Source: Pseudomonadota bacterium | GTDB lineage: Bacteria > Pseudomonadota > Gammaproteobacteria > Burkholderiales > Rhodocyclaceae | Length of the DNA: 64,000 nt | Reading direction: 5' to 3' | NCBI GenBank assembly: GCA_029776255.1 | Contig: JAKOTN010000049.1 | Coordinates: 1 to 64,000, forward strand | Shown: positions 63,618 through 64,000 of the stretch, piece after piece | Numbering within the stretch: the stretch's first letter is position 1 | Layout of the letters: the number at the start of each line of letters is the position of its first letter | Notes under the pieces: model-generated | What the model saw: only the letters and a program-made list of their open reading frames with translations | What the model was told of the DNA's origin: nothing | Database searches by the model: none | Made by a program: the position numbers and the translations under genes

Positions 63618-63884
63618 ATGTCTTTACTAACCTCGTTAACGACTATTCACACACCGGAGCAGTTGGGCGCCATCTTGCGGGACCAGCGCCGCGCAAGGAA
63701 GATGTCGCAGAGTCAAGTTGCGACACGCCTTAACATCAGCCAGAGTTGGTTCTCTGAGTTGGAGCAGAACCCGGCGGAGCTCAATCTGGCCCGACTGCTG
63801 GTGCTCGCAAAAACGCTGGGGCTGGAAGTGATGCTCCGCGCGCAGGAGGCGAGTCCCAGCAGCACACCACGCGAGGACTGGTGA
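63618..63884 (+). CDS. hipB: HipB-like antitoxin (XRE family)
   Basis: An 88-residue DNA-binding protein. The HTH is QLGAILRDQRRARKMSQSQVATRLNISQSWFSELEQNP, followed by LARLLVLAKTLGLEVMLRA, typical of HipB. It neutralises HipA kinase and represses the operon. I start at the ATG before SLLTSLTT; a longer frame upstream would read through the operator sites. The stop overlaps the hipA ATG (TGATG). Confidence 0.92.
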   Translation: MSLLTSLTTIHTPEQLGAILRDQRRARKMSQSQVATRLNISQSWFSELEQNPAELNLARLLVLAKTLGLEVMLRAQEASPSSTPREDW

Positions 63885-64000
63885 TGGGGCGGAAGTCACA
63901 TCAGCGGGTCTTGGCGCTTTGGATGAATGGCAGCCGGGTGGCGTACTGGACGATATCGCCAAATGGCCACGATCAATTGCGATACGACGAGGAATGGCTG
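63884..64000 (+). CDS. hipA: HipA-like serine/threonine kinase toxin, N-terminal part (runs off window edge)
   Basis: Thirty-nine codons visible: MGRKSHQRVLALWMNGSRV, then YWTISPNGHDQLRYDEEWL, matching the HipA N-terminal subdomain 1. HipA phosphorylates aminoacyl-tRNA synthetases (GltX in E. coli), halting translation and producing persister cells. Kinase motifs are beyond the window. It is translationally coupled to hipB. Confidence 0.85.
   Translation, partial: MGRKSHQRVLALWMNGSRVAYWTISPNGHDQLRYDEEWL

Overview
The window is chromosomal DNA from a GC-rich Gram-negative flagellated bacterium, most likely a betaproteobacterium of the Rhodocyclales type. This is inferred from gene content (a surE-pcm-nlpD-rpoS block, BamC beside DapA, a TgpA/DUF58/MoxR set, the divergent fpr and LysR pair, AcnB, a PEP-CTERM protein and bacteriohemerythrin) and not from any marker-gene comparison. 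Most of it looks like ordinary core chromosome with compact operons and many ATGA or TGATG stop/start overlaps. Accessory DNA sits at both ends and in one patch around 30-31.5 kb.

Layout. 0-8.2 kb: the edge of an IS630-type element, an orphan lipoprotein, an AT-rich patch with small ORFs, then an RTX calcium-binding protein with its own type I secretion ATPase and HlyD-like adaptor (no TolC gene here). 8.2-14 kb: a minus-strand late flagellar block fliC-flaG-fliD-fliS-fliT-fliK with a sigma-28-like promoter before fliC. 14-18 kb: surE-pcm-nlpD-rpoS, with mltB convergent. 18.8-22.7 kb: transglutaminase/DUF3488, DUF58 and MoxR in one operon. 22.8-26.7 kb: a deacetylase-family enzyme, dapA, bamC and a YycJ-like metallo-hydrolase, ending in a perfect 22-bp terminator hairpin. 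26.7-29.9 kb: small envelope proteins, then divergent cobT and cobU. 29.9-31.6 kb: fused remnants of IS5- and IS256-family transposases and of an XRE regulator, next to tRNA-Asp. 31.7-36.4 kb: ettA, fpr, a FinR-like LysR regulator and an AcuI/YhdH reductase. 36.6-44.5 kb: an HD-GYP response regulator, a lone CZB protein, a cyclic-nucleotide-binding protein, a Kef-type antiporter, an NlpC/P60 lipoprotein and several metabolic genes. 44.7-48.6 kb: a three-gene signalling operon (response regulator, LysM-FecR protein, CHASE2 histidine kinase). 48.6-57.9 kb: hemerythrin, a GCS2-family ligase, a PEP-CTERM protein, arginase, dusC, a TrmB-like methyltransferase and acnB with a clear terminator.

58-64 kb is a second accessory region with lower GC: two adjacent lipoprotein genes that each carry an apparent N-terminal frameshift (the larger has BNR/Asp-box repeats), an IS3-family remnant, a type II restriction-modification pair, a frameshifted integrase remnant, and a hipBA toxin-antitoxin operon with operator-like inverted repeats, cut by the window end.

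The least explained material is the frame-disrupted lipoprotein pair, the restriction enzyme with an atypical N-x-K active-site signature, the AT-rich/GC-rich mosaic at the head of the RTX locus, and the pairing of a standalone CZB zinc sensor with an HD-GYP regulator. No CRISPR array, rRNA operon or replication origin was seen.
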